A stretch of 64,000 bases of DNA, taken from NCBI GenBank assembly GCA_963697995.1, contig OY969110.1, positions 1,736,001 to 1,800,000 of the forward strand. Direction: 5' to 3'. Made by a program: the position numbers and the translations under genes. Shown piece by piece: positions 26,912-35,313 of this stretch (position 1 is its first letter; each line of letters begins with the position of its first letter). The stretch comes from MFD00082-c5 sp963697995. GTDB taxonomy: Bacteria; Chlamydiota; Chlamydiia; Chlamydiales; JAJFMB01. The notes under the pieces are model-generated. The model searched no databases and was not told where the DNA came from. It worked only from the letters and a program-made list of their open reading frames with translations.

Positions 26912-28009
26912 GTCAAAAAGTAAAACCCCTTTTCTGGTCAATTGCACTCTATTTTGATCGATTTTAACAAGTTCAAGAGTCGAGAGGCTCTTAAGGGTGG
27001 CCATCGTTTCACTTGGAAGTGGGTACCGATCTAACAAGACACCTTCAAGCATCCGCAAATTCACGATAAACCGCTCGATCACGTTTTGCGGATAAGGCAG
27101 CGTTTCCCTAAAATCGATCGGAAGCTCCCCTTGATTTAAGCTCTGCAAGTACTTGTTTAAGTTAGCCACATTTTGCCTTCTCTCCCCAGAAAAGTCGGAA
27201 AAAGCTGAGGGACCTAAGCCAAAAAAGGGCAATGAGCGCCAGTAGCGGCTGTTGTGAGCTGCTTCATAGTTTTTTTTAGCAAAAGCTGAAATTTCATATT
27301 GAGTGAATCCCGCTTCGTTTAAAAGGGAGCAAGCGCTCTCATACATTTTTAAGCTTTCGACACTTGTAGGTTGTGGGGGTTTGGTTTTATAAAAAACGGT
27401 GTTTGGCTCAATTTGCAGGTTGTAGAGAGAGACATGAGTGATCGGAAGAGTGGTTGCTGTTTGTAGAGTTTTTTCCCAAACGTCTACTGTTTGAGTGGGT
27501 AAATCGTACATTAAATCGATGGTGATATTATCAAAGCCAACTGATGCAATGGTTTCGATCGCATTTAAAGCGCCTTTAGCATCGTGAGTGCGCCCTATCT
27601 GTTTAAGAAGTGAGTCGTCAAACGATTGGACGCCTAAGCTGATCCGATTGATTCCTGCCTCTTTATATCCCCTCATCAGCTCTAGAGTGACTTTTTCGGG
27701 ATTCACCTCTAAAGTGATCTCACACCCCTTAAGAGAATGTGTTTTTTTAACCTCTTCCAAAAAAGTGAAGACCCTTTTTTCTCCAAAGAGGGAAGGAGTG
27801 CCTCCTCCAAAGTAAACGGTGGCCACTTTAGGGATTTGAGATTTCAATAAATGCCACTCCAAAATCAGAGCACTTAAGAGTTGATCGTGGAGTGTTGGCG
27901 ATTTATCTAAGAGGACAAAAAAATGACAATAGGGGCATTTTTTTGTGCAAAAAGGGATGTGGAGATAGAGCCCCACATCTTTACAAGTGATGTTACCACT
28001 CATCGGCAT
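26888..28009 (-). CDS. hemW: HemW-like radical SAM protein
   Basis: A protein of 373 residues with the N-terminal radical SAM motif LYLHIPFCTKKCPYC, YFGGGTPSLF, the EVNPEKVT and RISLGVQSFDD segments, and GLGPSAFSDF, with a C-terminal winged-helix-like part. This is the short coproporphyrinogen oxidase-like subfamily now regarded as a heme chaperone (HemW); true HemN is longer. It overlaps the preceding small acidic protein gene by 17 bases. Position beside sucAB matches chlamydial gene order. Confidence 0.85.
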   Translation of the reverse strand: MPMSGNITCKDVGLYLHIPFCTKKCPYCHFFVLLDKSPTLHDQLLSALILEWHLLKSQIPKVATVYFGGGTPSLFGEKRVFTFLEEVKKTHSLKGCEITLEVNPEKVTLELMRGYKEAGINRISLGVQSFDDSLLKQIGRTHDAKGALNAIETIASVGFDNITIDLMYDLPTQTVDVWEKTLQTATTLPITHVSLYNLQIEPNTVFYKTKPPQPTSVESLKMYESACSLLNEAGFTQYEISAFAKKNYEAAHNSRYWRSLPFFGLGPSAFSDFSGERRQNVANLNKYLQSLNQGELPIDFRETLPYPQNVIERFIVNLRMLEGVLLDRYPLPSETMATLKSLSTLELVKIDQNRVQLTRKGVLLFDSIAVELL

Positions 28010-28460
28010 CAGGATCTAAGATACCTCCACGACGCCATCTGTTTTTTTCGCTAAAGAACGAATCGTTGTCATCAGTTTGAGTCTCTTCAGACCCCTCTTC
28101 TTTCTCTTCATCGTCTGAATAAGAATCGGAGTCATCATTTTCCACAGTGTCATCGATATTAAACGAGCCTTCGGTAATCCCTCCGGTTTCTCCCCCATCG
28201 ATATCGGGAATTGTGGGCATCTCGGTAAACCCTGCCCTTGTGGCATTTCTCTTAGGAGCGATAAACTCTTCAGCTTCACCGCTCTCTTTTAAGAATTGCA
28301 AACGAGATTTCTCTTCCTCAATTTTGCCAAGGACAGCCTCAATCTCTTCTTTGTGTTTTTCGATATCTTTTTTTGGAACAAGTCCGAGTTTCAACCACTG
28401 CTCTAAATCTTGTAACTCGCTTTCCAATTTTTTCAAACGTTCACTTTTTACAGTCCGCAT
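27993..28460 (-). CDS. Small acidic coiled-coil protein, unknown
   Basis: About 155 residues. The start at 28460 has AAGGATAAG upstream; the frame extends to 28499 without support. Residues 5-65 are a strongly charged coiled coil (RLKKLESELQDLEQWLK). The C-terminal half is disordered and very acidic (NDDSDSYSDDEEKEEGSEE). It is co-transcribed with hemW, overlapping its start. C. trachomatis has a small hypothetical gene (CT053) in the same neighbourhood; homology would need a search. Confidence 0.7.
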   Translation of the reverse strand: MRTVKSERLKKLESELQDLEQWLKLGLVPKKDIEKHKEEIEAVLGKIEEEKSRLQFLKESGEAEEFIAPKRNATRAGFTEMPTIPDIDGGETGGITEGSFNIDDTVENDDSDSYSDDEEKEEGSEETQTDDNDSFFSEKNRWRRGGILDPDADEW

Positions 28461-28765
28461 AAAACTTATCCTTACCTTGTTGGAACTACTCACTGACACT
28501 AAAAATCAGACTCTGAAGGCACCACTTTTTCAAAAAAAATGAGAAGTTAAGTCGACAATTTCCAAGTGAATAGTGACCTCATCCGCGATTCTAGATTTTG
28601 GTCATCTTTAATTCAAATGAAATTTTGCTCATCACTACTTGTTTCTCTAAGCTTCAGGCGTAAGATTCTATAGGAGAATCGATTAAAGAGCAACTCAATT
28701 AGTTATATTTCTTATCCTCAAGAGCTGTTGACAATATCGAAAAGGAATGGCACGCTGAGGAGTAT
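28461..28765. other. Gene-free divergent spacer
   Basis: About 300 bases between divergent genes. A TTGACA at about 28727 lacks a matching -10, and a TATATT at 28704-28709 lacks a good -35. GATTCT and AGAATC (about 28662-28680) form a small hairpin. No ORF is seen. Confidence 0.4.
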
Positions 28766-29740
28766 ATGTATGCTAAACGACAAGTCCCATTTCCTAAAAT
28801 CGTCGCGCAAGATCTTTCTTCAGAGAGTATTGAACTTTTAAACGAACGAGACTATCTTCTTGAAAGGGGTGTTGAGCCTCTTTTGGAAGAGGAGCTTGCG
28901 ATTGCAGAAAAACAACTTCACGTTTACGAAAACCCTTCTTTTCCAGGAGACGACCCTCTTGAATTGCCTATCACCTCCTCAACCGTAGAGGAGTGCGGCG
29001 TTGCAAATACGCAAGGCTTAAGAGAGGCGCAAGAAGACACTCATCTCATTTTTTCAAGTCATAATCTTCGCCTAAGAGCTCTCTTTGATGGGCATTTGGG
29101 ATCGAAATGCTCTCTATTTTGTCATGAACACTACGAAGAGTGTTTTGAAAAAAGGCTTGCAGACCCTGAATTGAATGCTCTTCCAGAAGAGGACTTTCTC
29201 TACAATGTTTTAGCTCTTTCTTTGGTGGATTTAAGCCGCTCATTTCCCTTAAAAGAGCCGGGATGCACGGCAAATGTGGCTCTCATCGAGGGCAATAAAC
29301 TTTTCGTTGCCAATGTGGGCGATTCTCGCGCGCTTTTTGTGACTAAACGGGAAGTGATTGGCTTGAGTTGTGATGCAAGAGCCACTCAAGAGCGATTTTT
29401 TATCGATATCGTCGAAAGAGGGGGCTTAGTTACGATGAATTATACTGTGGCACACCCCTTAAGTCAATGGACGATTGCACCGGCCCAGTCGATTGGCGAT
29501 CACCACTTAAGGGGTGCCATGAACCCAAGGCCAAAAATCTCAAAATTAAATATTGAAAAGGAAGGAATTCTAATTCAAGCTTGCGATGGGCTTTTTGATG
29601 TAGCCTCGACGATGCAGGTTGGAAAAAGAGTGCAACAGCTTTTTAATCATTCACCCGAAGAGATCGCAAGAACCCTTGTGCAAGACGCATTAAACTCAGG
29701 GTCTACTGATAATATCACGGTACTTGTCACTAAGATTTAA
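28766..29740 (+). CDS. PP2C-family serine/threonine protein phosphatase
   Basis: A protein of 324 residues with an approximately 75-residue N-terminal extension and a PP2C domain. The motifs are GLREAQEDTHLIF (metal Asp), ALFDGHLGSKCSL, VANVGDSRALFV, ACDGLFDV and GSTDNITVLV. Metal-dependent removal of phosphate from Ser/Thr residues is expected. Chlamydiae have eukaryotic-type kinases for which this could be the partner. GAGGAG precedes the ATG closely. It is monocistronic, with a loose inverted repeat after the stop (CCTTAAGT 29741 with ACTTAAGG 29773). Confidence 0.88.
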   Translation: MYAKRQVPFPKIVAQDLSSESIELLNERDYLLERGVEPLLEEELAIAEKQLHVYENPSFPGDDPLELPITSSTVEECGVANTQGLREAQEDTHLIFSSHNLRLRALFDGHLGSKCSLFCHEHYEECFEKRLADPELNALPEEDFLYNVLALSLVDLSRSFPLKEPGCTANVALIEGNKLFVANVGDSRALFVTKREVIGLSCDARATQERFFIDIVERGGLVTMNYTVAHPLSQWTIAPAQSIGDHHLRGAMNPRPKISKLNIEKEGILIQACDGLFDVASTMQVGKRVQQLFNHSPEEIARTLVQDALNSGSTDNITVLVTKI

Positions 29741-29800
29741 CCTTAAGTCCTTCCCTTTTTTTAACGGCAAGAACTTAAGGATATAAGAGGTAAACGGGTT

Positions 29801-30373
29801 TTAATAACCGTGCGAAGTGCCACAGCCACAAGAGGAACGGACATTCGGATTTGAAATCTTAAATCCTGACCCTTGTAAACCATCGACATAATCGATCTCT
29901 GCCCCAAGAAGACGCTTTAGATGCTTCGTTTCCACATGAATTTCCATTCCATTAGATACAAATACGGTGTCTGTAGGAAGAGCTTTTTCTGAGTAGTCGA
30001 GAACGTACTGAAAACCGTTGCAACCAGCCATACGCTCCTCAAAGCGGATCGAATAGCCCGCCTTTCCTTCCTCTTCCAAAATCTTTTTATATCTTTCGAC
30101 AGCTCTTTTGGTCATCGTAATTGTCGTAGGGTCGCTTTCATCTTCTAGCAACTTGTTTAAACGCTCAACTAAACGCTCAATTTCAGGGTATCCCATCCCA
30201 TGTCCAAGCATTCCTGCCTCTAAAGTTTCCCATGTCGCTGCGTGGCAACCGACACAATGTAAACCGGCATTAGAAATCTCCCTTGAAAGCGCTTCAGCTT
30301 TTGTTGGGAAAAGAGAGAGAATCTCTTCAATTGTGAGAGTCATCTCGATACGTTTTTTTGTCTCTTGAGTCAT
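29801..30373 (-). CDS. DUF1858 domain fused to an A-type iron-sulfur carrier (IscA/HesB)
   Basis: A protein of 190 residues. Residues 11-76 match the DUF1858 pattern: TIEEILSLFPTKAEALSREI, then C40-V-G-C43. Residues 84-190 form a HesB/IscA domain with the three cluster cysteines C118 (GCNGFQY), C182 and C184 (SSCGCGTS). A-type carriers deliver Fe-S clusters to target proteins. DUF1858 usually occurs with redox or Fe-S proteins. The fusion suggests a cysteine relay on one chain. It starts immediately after the stop of the upstream ferredoxin gene. Confidence 0.85.
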   Translation of the reverse strand: MTQETKKRIEMTLTIEEILSLFPTKAEALSREISNAGLHCVGCHAATWETLEAGMLGHGMGYPEIERLVERLNKLLEDESDPTTITMTKRAVERYKKILEEEGKAGYSIRFEERMAGCNGFQYVLDYSEKALPTDTVFVSNGMEIHVETKHLKRLLGAEIDYVDGLQGSGFKISNPNVRSSCGCGTSHGY

Positions 30374-30640
30374 TTAAAATGATATCCTTACATTTCCATT
30401 TTTTATCTTACATTGACACGCCAATCTTTCGTCGAGTATCCCCTCCCCTAAAAAATCTTCCTCGGCGCGTGTCGGTGGGGTTAAATTCTCAAACCCCTCC
30501 TTCACCTCGATGATGCATGTTCCACAGACCCCCTCTGTACACGCAAACGGAACCCCCGCGTTTTCGCAACACTCAGCTATCGGAGCTCCCTCAGGAAGCT
30601 CCACTTCATCTCCATTATGATCAAATATTAATTTTGGCAT
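30374..30640 (-). CDS. 2Fe-2S ferredoxin
   Basis: A plant/adrenodoxin-fold ferredoxin of 88 residues with the cluster ligands in CTEGVCGTC and a fourth cysteine in RLACQC. It carries one electron, probably for the Fe-S assembly or radical SAM enzymes. Directly upstream of and contiguous with the A-type carrier gene, it supports a role in cluster biogenesis like Isc ferredoxin. Confidence 0.9.
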   Translation of the reverse strand: MPKLIFDHNGDEVELPEGAPIAECCENAGVPFACTEGVCGTCIIEVKEGFENLTPPTRAEEDFLGEGILDERLACQCKIKNGNVRISF

Positions 30641-30748
30641 GCTCTATCTCATTAGTTTCAAATAATCATAAAGCGCTCTTAAAAAAAAATCAAGCGTTTT
30701 ATTCGGTAAACTGGTAACATCTGCGTCTAAAAAAATAGGATTTAAAAA

Positions 30749-31843
30749 ATGATTATTTATTCAAAAAAAATTATTCATTTTATTGAAACAATGACACTCC
30801 GAGTTAAAGAGATTCTTTCAGAAGAAGTGGGACTTAAAGTTAAAAATAATCGATTTTATGATAGGGGTATGAATTTTTCTTATCCCATTAAGATTGTTAT
30901 TTTTAATAACAAAAAAATGCTTGGGTATTTCGATAGAGATTTTTATGAGATCGGTTTTCACGAGGCTTTGATGATGAAAAGTCAAAAAGAGAGGGATAAA
31001 ATCATACGGCATGAGATCGCTCACCTTATTTCCATTATCGAATACCCCGACATGGTAGACCCTCACGGATTTGAATTCAGGGCTTTTTGCGATAGAATGG
31101 GGTGGGGAGAAGAGGTTTTTAGAAAAACCGCCTGCCTTGAAAATTTTGAGGAGATCACTCCCCAGGAAGAGAGTGCCCTATTGAGAAAAATACAAAAATT
31201 AATGGCGCTCTCCTCAAGTAACAATAAAAACGAGGCTGAATCGGCCTTGATGAAATCTCAAGAGCTTCTCTCAAAACACAACATCGAGGGGCAGTATTTA
31301 AAACAAGATTTAGACGATTTGATCGTACTAAAAAGAGTCTTAAAAGAGAAAAGAATCAGCCCCAAATCCTCAGCAATTGCCTCCATTTTACAAACTTTTT
31401 TTGTTTCGGTGGTTTTTTCTAAAGGGGGAGAATTCACTTATTTAGAGATTTTAGGGACAGAGGTGAATGTCGAGATCGCTGAATATGTGGCTCAGTTTCT
31501 TGATCGGGAGTTTGAATTGATGTGGCAAGATACTAGAAAAAAATGGCCCCATTTAAAAGGAGCTGTCGCCAAAAACTCATTTTTTTCAGGACTTGCAAAG
31601 GGGTATTGCAATAAGATTCAAGCTCTTAAGAAAGCGCATTCAAAAGAGATTTCCACAGCTTTAATTGTGCTTGAAAATCAACTAGAAGAGGCAAAAGCTA
31701 TTGTATACCCTAGTTTAAGAACCACAAGATCCTCAAGGACTCATTGTAGAGAGTCTCAATTCTACGGGGAGATGGCAGGAACCAAGTTAAATATTAAGGG
31801 GGCTGTTGGTCACAAACAAACAGGGCAAATTTTAATCGGCTAA
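30749..31843 (+). CDS. SprT-like metalloprotease domain fused to DUF2786
   Basis: A protein of 364 residues. The N-terminal SprT-like part has the zinc motif H88-E-I-A-H92 and a third ligand in DPHGFEF (H106). Residues about 145-185 match DUF2786 (LLRKIQKLMALSSSNNKNEAESALMKSQ written in pieces: LLRKIQKLMAL then NEAESALMKSQELLSKHNI). The C-terminal region is DUF7168-like in position but not confidently assigned. SprT-type proteases cut DNA-bound proteins; DUF2786 is found in phage and bacterial proteins of unknown role. AGGA lies about eight bases before the ATG. Confidence 0.75.
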   Translation: MIIYSKKIIHFIETMTLRVKEILSEEVGLKVKNNRFYDRGMNFSYPIKIVIFNNKKMLGYFDRDFYEIGFHEALMMKSQKERDKIIRHEIAHLISIIEYPDMVDPHGFEFRAFCDRMGWGEEVFRKTACLENFEEITPQEESALLRKIQKLMALSSSNNKNEAESALMKSQELLSKHNIEGQYLKQDLDDLIVLKRVLKEKRISPKSSAIASILQTFFVSVVFSKGGEFTYLEILGTEVNVEIAEYVAQFLDREFELMWQDTRKKWPHLKGAVAKNSFFSGLAKGYCNKIQALKKAHSKEISTALIVLENQLEEAKAIVYPSLRTTRSSRTHCRESQFYGEMAGTKLNIKGAVGHKQTGQILIG

Positions 31844-31845
31844 AT

Positions 31846-32775
31846 CTACTCTTTCACGGTGCTTGGTAGTCTGATAAAGCTAATTGTCAATCCACTAAAA
31901 ATGAGGCATAACCCCAAAAACTCGAAGAGAGTCGGAAGCGTCCAACCGTATAGGTAAACATAGAAAAGTCCAAAGAAAATTTCAAGTACAGCGAGCTGCC
32001 CTAAAAAAGCCATTGGAAGACGTCTAGAGGCGAAATTCCAAAACACATTTGTTAAAAATGAGACCAGAATTCCGTTGGTGAGACTTGCTAAAAAATACCT
32101 TTGAGTCTCTTCTTGAGAAGCATTTAATAAATAAAGAGTTTCAGGGTGAAAAAAGTACAATAAAACAAAAAGAGCGACTCCTCCCACCAAAGAAAACAAT
32201 CCCATGAGAGAGACCCAATCAGTGCCATCCACATTTTTCTCTTTTCTTAAAAACTCCCCATTAGTGACAGTGTACCAAGACCAAAGAGAGATCGCTGAAA
32301 AAGAGCAAAGACACCCAATAAAAAACGAAGGGGTGACCCCATCGAGGGAAATGAACGATTCGTATTGCATCAAAAAAAGACCTAAAAAAATCCCGAAAAT
32401 CGGAATAAAAAGCTGTTTCCATGGGTACACTTTGTGCCGAAAATTGCCAAAGATTGAGGAAGCGACGGGGAGTAGGCTAGCAAGAGCCACACCGAAAGAG
32501 CCCCCTAGAAATCGGATGCTTTCTACTAACAACACGTAGTAAAGAAGAAGGCTTGCCAAAGTAAAGACTAAAGCTAACTTCCAAAAATGCCAAGGGAGGC
32601 GATCGAGTCGCCCCTTTAATTTCACTAAAGAGAATCCCGTTGAAGCGACACCATAAAAGACAAAGCGACCTATCGCCACTTCAAAGGAGCTAAACTCAGG
32701 TAGAAAAACAGGCAAAAAAAAGGATAACCCCCAAAGAGCTGTCGCTATAAATGCTGCTAAAAGTCCTAAGTTCAC
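31846..32775 (-). CDS. EamA/DMT-superfamily transporter
   Basis: A protein of 309 residues with about ten hydrophobic helices in two repeated halves, beginning LAAFIATALWGLSFFLP, the N-terminal signature of EamA permeases. Substrates in this family are amino acids, nucleotides or other metabolites. It starts with GTG at 32775, with AGGAAA upstream. Convergent with the SprT/DUF2786 gene. Confidence 0.82.
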   Translation of the reverse strand: MNLGLLAAFIATALWGLSFFLPVFLPEFSSFEVAIGRFVFYGVASTGFSLVKLKGRLDRLPWHFWKLALVFTLASLLLYYVLLVESIRFLGGSFGVALASLLPVASSIFGNFRHKVYPWKQLFIPIFGIFLGLFLMQYESFISLDGVTPSFFIGCLCSFSAISLWSWYTVTNGEFLRKEKNVDGTDWVSLMGLFSLVGGVALFVLLYFFHPETLYLLNASQEETQRYFLASLTNGILVSFLTNVFWNFASRRLPMAFLGQLAVLEIFFGLFYVYLYGWTLPTLFEFLGLCLIFSGLTISFIRLPSTVKE

Positions 32776-32840
32776 GATGATTTTCCTATCTTAAAATAAG
32801 GTGAGATGTTATCATATTATTTATTATAAGTCGAGATTTT

Positions 32841-33428
32841 ATGAAAAAGTCTATTGTTATTTTCTTCTTTATCTCTATTTTTATCCTATTTATTGCAACA
32901 GTTGCTGTCGATACTTACGAAAAATCCCCGGCTCTTCTCACTTGCGCTTTATGCGATCAGGAAGCTAGGGGTAAATATTTTTATGAAGATGATCTTGTTG
33001 TGTGCATGATGCCTTCGACCCTTTTGACCCCAGGGCACACCATTATCGCTCCAAAAAGACACCTTCATAACTTCAATGAGCTGACGGAAAAAGAGCTAAC
33101 CCATATTCAACAAGTGATCGGCTTTTTAAATGAAAAAATTAAACACCTCTACGATACCGATGATTATATTCTTTTTTTGGAAAAAACAGGGAATAAATCG
33201 CATATTTACTGGCACTATATTCCTACAAAGCCTTCCTCGATGATTTTTAATCACCTTCGTTGGCTCTACTTTTCTAAAATCGAAGGAGGAATGGGATCGA
33301 CACTGGGATTTATGGCTCTAAAAAATGAGTTTAATCAACTAACAAAAGAAAACTTTTTAAATACTGCCCCTCAGGATGAAAAACACTCACGGGGTGATCA
33401 AACGCTTGTCGGTGAGCACTCAAAATAA
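32841..33428 (+). CDS. Membrane-anchored HIT-like protein with altered catalytic triad
   Basis: A protein of 195 residues with an N-terminal membrane anchor (residues 5-23) and a HIT domain: CALC near residue 35, PGHTIIAPKRHLHNF, and the HIT triad position H121-I-Y123-W-H125. The middle histidine, the nucleophile in HIT hydrolases and transferases, is tyrosine here, so standard nucleotide hydrolysis is doubtful. The last 98 bases overlap the convergent RlmI-type gene. Confidence 0.75.
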   Translation: MKKSIVIFFFISIFILFIATVAVDTYEKSPALLTCALCDQEARGKYFYEDDLVVCMMPSTLLTPGHTIIAPKRHLHNFNELTEKELTHIQQVIGFLNEKIKHLYDTDDYILFLEKTGNKSHIYWHYIPTKPSSMIFNHLRWLYFSKIEGGMGSTLGFMALKNEFNQLTKENFLNTAPQDEKHSRGDQTLVGEHSK

Positions 33429-34494
33429 CGACATCTCTTTTTGCTTGAAGAGAGGCTTGAAAAATGATTTTTCTAAACGATTCTTCATCAAAATGGTAAG
33501 AGCAAGAACAGGTAAGAAGAAGCGAGTTTTTGGGCATTTTCTCAAGAGCCATCCGATTTAATGTGCGGTAAGCGCTTTGAGCTCTATTAAGATCCCCCTT
33601 CTTTTTAGCAAAAGCTGGTGGATCTAAAATCACTACGTCAAAATCTAAAGGCTCTTTTTCGAGAAAAAGAAAAGCATCAGAGGCGATCCCCTGATGAATT
33701 TTACCAAAACCATTAAGCTCCATATTCCTGGATGCCATATCGACTGCCTTTTGAGAGTAGTCAAGAGAGATCACAGATGAAGCTCCCCCAGAGGCTGCAA
33801 AAACGCTAAAACCCCCGGTATAAGAGAACGCATTTAATACTTTTTTTCCTCGAGAATAAGAACCAATCAAACTCCTCATCTCCCTCATATCGAGGAAAAA
33901 GCCCGTTTTTTGACTGGTATGCAAAGAGACAATAAACGCTCTTCCCCGCTCTTTGACAATCACCTCGTCGACATCATCTCCATATAAAAGCCCCTCATAG
34001 GGTTGAAGCCCTTCTTCAGTTCGAGCCGGAAGTTTTGACTTTTCATATAAAGTCTTTGGTTGAAGCACTTCCAAAATCATTGAAATGAGTTGTGGTTTAA
34101 TCCGTTCTAACCCGAGAGTTGCAATTTGCAAGACGATGGCATCCCCATACTTGTCGATAATTAACCCCGGGATTTGATCAGCTTCCCCATTGACTAATCG
34201 ATAAGCTGTCGTTTCCTCTTTTTCAAAAAATAACTCACGTCTTTTTATAGCTTTTATCAAATGATTTTTTATCGAAGTGAAAGGATCAGTTTCATCAAAC
34301 GAGACAAAACGACCGGTAAGAGAACACTTTTTGTTGAAATAAGCGTATCCCAAATGCTCCCCATCAAAACTTTTAACAGCTAGAAAGGGATCTAAAGTTT
34401 CGGGAAGTGAGGAGTGAAGAGCGCCGGAAAAAAGCCAACAATGTTTCAGCTTTACGCTTTTTTCTCTCCCCTTTTTTAAAATCACATATTGCAT
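33331..34494 (-). CDS. rlmI: 23S rRNA m5C methyltransferase of the RlmI type
   Basis: A protein of 387 residues: N-terminal PUA-like domain (about 1-75), central VNGEADQIPGLIIDKYGD, then a class I SAM domain with TGFFLDMREMR, VLNAFSYTGGFSVFAA, the catalytic ILDPPAF motif and LLTCSCSYH. This is the RlmI (YccW) architecture. The target in E. coli is C1962 of 23S rRNA. The end overlaps the convergent HIT-like gene by 98 bases; both C-termini look genuine. Confidence 0.85.
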   Translation of the reverse strand: MQYVILKKGREKSVKLKHCWLFSGALHSSLPETLDPFLAVKSFDGEHLGYAYFNKKCSLTGRFVSFDETDPFTSIKNHLIKAIKRRELFFEKEETTAYRLVNGEADQIPGLIIDKYGDAIVLQIATLGLERIKPQLISMILEVLQPKTLYEKSKLPARTEEGLQPYEGLLYGDDVDEVIVKERGRAFIVSLHTSQKTGFFLDMREMRSLIGSYSRGKKVLNAFSYTGGFSVFAASGGASSVISLDYSQKAVDMASRNMELNGFGKIHQGIASDAFLFLEKEPLDFDVVILDPPAFAKKKGDLNRAQSAYRTLNRMALEKMPKNSLLLTCSCSYHFDEESFRKIIFQASLQAKRDVVILSAHRQAFDHPVSVFHPEGQYLKSFLLLVD

Positions 34495-34548
34495 GGGAAC
34501 AATCTAAACTTATTGCATTTTTTTTTCAAGACATTCATAATAAGATGC

Positions 34549-35313
34549 ATGAATTCAAAAAATAAAGATACATCTTGGGAAGGAGTGAACGCCTGGTACC
34601 ACAAAAGCGTTGGTAAAGAGGGGCACTATTACCACAAAAATGTGATCCTTCCGAAACTGATTCCGCTGCTTCAGCTAAAAGAGGAGTCCTCTCTTTTAGA
34701 TGTAGGTTGTGGTCAAGGGATTTTGGCAAGGCATTTGCCTAAAGGATTAGACTACCTTGGAATTGATTTGTCGGCGTCTTTAATTAAGGAAGCTATTCAG
34801 CTAAATAAGGATCGAAGTAAAGAATTTCTTCATCACGATGCGACAAAACCTCTTCAGACAAAAAAAGGGCCCTTTACGCACGCCGTGATGCTTTTGAGTC
34901 TACAAAACATCGAAAGCCCGAAACTGACTTTTCAGATGGTGAAGCCTCTTCTGGTAAAGGGGGGTAAGTTTACTTTAGTCCTCAATCACCCCTATTTTAG
35001 AATTCCAAGACAAACATCGTGGGGCATTGACGAGGGGAAAAAATGTCAGTACCGTAGGATCGATAGGTACTTGTCCCCTCTTAAAATTCCTCTTGAAGCT
35101 CACCCTGGAATTAAAGATGACAAAACACAAACCTGGTCATTCCACTTCCCTCTTTCAACCCTCATTAATTGGTTAAGCGAAGAGGGATTTGCTCTTTATC
35201 ATTTAGAGGAGTGGTGTAGCGATAAGGTAAGTACTGGTAAACACAAAAAGATGGAGGATTTTGCCCGAGATGAGTTTCCTCTTTTTATGACACTTCAGGC
35301 GATGAAATTATGA
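34549..35313 (+). CDS. Class I SAM-dependent methyltransferase
   Basis: A protein of 254 residues with the SAM motif LLDVGCGQGILARHLP and the acidic strand YLGIDLSASLIKEA, then VMLLSLQNIESP. UbiE/UbiG-like fold; substrate unknown. The start at 34549 is preferred because the longer frame from 34489 runs into the divergent RlmI promoter region. Its stop overlaps the tsaD start by four bases, so expression is coupled to TsaD. Confidence 0.78.
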   Translation: MNSKNKDTSWEGVNAWYHKSVGKEGHYYHKNVILPKLIPLLQLKEESSLLDVGCGQGILARHLPKGLDYLGIDLSASLIKEAIQLNKDRSKEFLHHDATKPLQTKKGPFTHAVMLLSLQNIESPKLTFQMVKPLLVKGGKFTLVLNHPYFRIPRQTSWGIDEGKKCQYRRIDRYLSPLKIPLEAHPGIKDDKTQTWSFHFPLSTLINWLSEEGFALYHLEEWCSDKVSTGKHKKMEDFARDEFPLFMTLQAMKL

